Source: Spirochaetaceae bacterium
GTDB lineage: Bacteria > Spirochaetota > Spirochaetia > Treponematales > Breznakiellaceae
Length of the DNA stretch: 7,164 bases
Direction of reading: 5' to 3'
NCBI GenBank assembly: GCA_031267475.1
Contig: JAIRZA010000206.1
Location: forward strand, 1-7,164
The notes under the pieces are model-generated. The model did no database searches and was not told the origin of the DNA. It worked only from the letters and a program-made list of their open reading frames with translations. Shown in pieces: positions 6,863-7,164 of this stretch. The position numbers were made by a program, and so were the translations under genes. How positions within the stretch are numbered: position 1 is the first letter of the stretch; the number at the start of each line of letters is the position of its first letter.

Positions 6863-6921
6863 CGCGGGTCGGGGGCGGCAAACGCGCCGGCTGGCGAAGA
6901 CGCGGGTCGGGGGGGGGGGGG
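6863..6921. repeat. 13-bp direct repeat pair, second copy ending in a 13-G tract
   Basis: CGCGGGTCGGGGG occurs at 6863-6875 and again at 6901-6913, 38 bases apart. In the first copy the terminal G run is 5 long (6871-6875); in the second it is 13 long (6909-6921). The pair lies in the GC-rich divergent gap between cbiET and hsdM. The different run lengths fit an ancestral duplication followed by slipped-strand expansion. Runs of this length are known to change length during replication in bacteria; here a single sequence cannot show variation, and an assembly or base-calling error is possible. Confidence 0.85.
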
Positions 6922-6956
6922 CGAACTCCGGCAGTCTATTTTGCGCCTGCTGGTTT

Positions 6957-6967
6957 TATACTATACT
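6957..6967 (+). promoter_or_regulatory. Probable hsdM promoter (-10 region, two overlapping TATACT boxes)
   Basis: TATACT occurs at 6957-6962 and again, overlapping by one T, at 6962-6967, each 5 of 6 matches to the -10 consensus. No good -35 box stands at 16-18 bases upstream; the best nearby is TTGCGC (6941-6946), 15 bases before the second box. Transcription would begin near 6969-6974, giving a leader of about 30 bases before the hsdM ATG. The 13-G tract ends 35-40 bases upstream of these boxes, just beyond the -35 position. Confidence 0.5.
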
Positions 6968-6987
6968 GGTCGTGAAAAAACTTGAAA

Positions 6988-6994
6988 AAAGGAG
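6988..6994 (+). promoter_or_regulatory. Ribosome binding site of hsdM
   Basis: AAAGGAG stands 9 bases before the ATG at 7004. It is the strongest Shine-Dalgarno in the window and fixes the hsdM start, even though an upstream frame (6840-7007) runs into the same ATG. Confidence 0.85.
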
Positions 6995-7003
6995 AAAAGC
7001 TCA

Positions 7004-7164
7004 ATGACAGTACATAACAGCGCCGAAATCGGTTTTGAAAAGGATATCTGGGACGCCGCTTGCGTCCTCCGTGGAAACATGGACGCCGCGGAATACAAGC
7101 ACGTGGTTCTGGGTCTTATCTTTCTTAAATACCTTTCGGATAAATTCGAGGAACGGTATAAGGC
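7004..7164 (+). CDS. hsdM: Type I restriction-modification methyltransferase subunit HsdM (5' part, cut by window end)
   Basis: Only the first 53 codons are inside the window. They read MTVHNSAEIGFEKDIWDAAC, then VLRGNMDAAEYKHVVLGLIF, then LKYLSDKFEERYK. This is the characteristic N-terminal helical domain of HsdM: the (L/I)WDAA..LRGNMDA.EYKHVVLGLIFLKY.SD.FEERY pattern precedes the SAM-dependent N6-adenine methyltransferase domain, which would lie outside. In the complete system HsdM joins an HsdS specificity subunit to methylate, and with HsdR to restrict. The ATG has a strong AAAGGAG site 9 bases upstream and a likely promoter at 6957-6967. A 13-G tract lies just upstream of that promoter, which raises the possibility of phase-variable expression. 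The gene is divergent from the cobalamin operon. Whether it is intact, and which type I genes follow, cannot be seen here. Confidence 0.93.
   Translation, partial: MTVHNSAEIGFEKDIWDAACVLRGNMDAAEYKHVVLGLIFLKYLSDKFEERYK

Noticed and set aside
6836..7003. Cobalamin riboswitch upstream of the cbiET-cbiA operon.
   Set aside because: The space is under 190 bases, is shared with the divergent hsdM promoter, and shows no recognisable B12-box sequence; the likely transcript start leaves almost no leader.

Overview
The window is a compact bacterial chromosomal segment with seven genes (one cut by the right edge) and almost no spare DNA except two divergent promoter regions. A spirochaete, most likely of the Treponema type, is my best guess. 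The reasons are the style of the GlgA protein, the XRE regulator with its EGCRTWVSDKTL stretch (from memory a common form in treponemes), and a long poly-G tract of the kind known upstream of T. pallidum tpr genes. This is recollection and inference, not a database result.

Layout, left to right. (1) Plus strand: glgA (glycogen synthase) followed without a gap by a D-Ala-D-Ala carboxypeptidase (dacA type). Both lie in the same reading frame, separated by one TAG codon. (2) Minus strand, convergent with dacA across 3 bases: a TylF-like class I SAM-dependent methyltransferase. (3) A 140-bp AT-rich divergent region holding three tandem 24-bp repeats, each built on a TTAAT-N3-ATTAA-like palindrome and overlapping candidate promoters for both flanking genes. 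(4) Plus strand: a 118-residue XRE-family regulator, possibly the protein that binds those repeats. (5) Minus strand: a two-gene cobalamin operon with a 4-base ATGA overlap, encoding a fused CbiE-CbiT precorrin methyltransferase/decarboxylase and a CbiA/CobB a,c-diamide synthase. (6) A GC-rich divergent region of about 170-190 bp with a 13-bp direct repeat whose second copy runs into 13 consecutive G residues. (7) Plus strand: the first 53 codons of hsdM, the methyltransferase subunit of a type I restriction-modification system, continuing beyond the window.

The most interesting point is region 6-7. A homopolymeric G tract sits just upstream of the likely hsdM promoter, an arrangement that could make the type I methyltransferase, and therefore genome-wide methylation, phase variable through promoter strength. 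Second is the tandem operator-like array between the regulator and methyltransferase genes. The metabolic genes (glycogen synthesis, wall trimming, corrin synthesis) are ordinary housekeeping functions with no evident link to each other.
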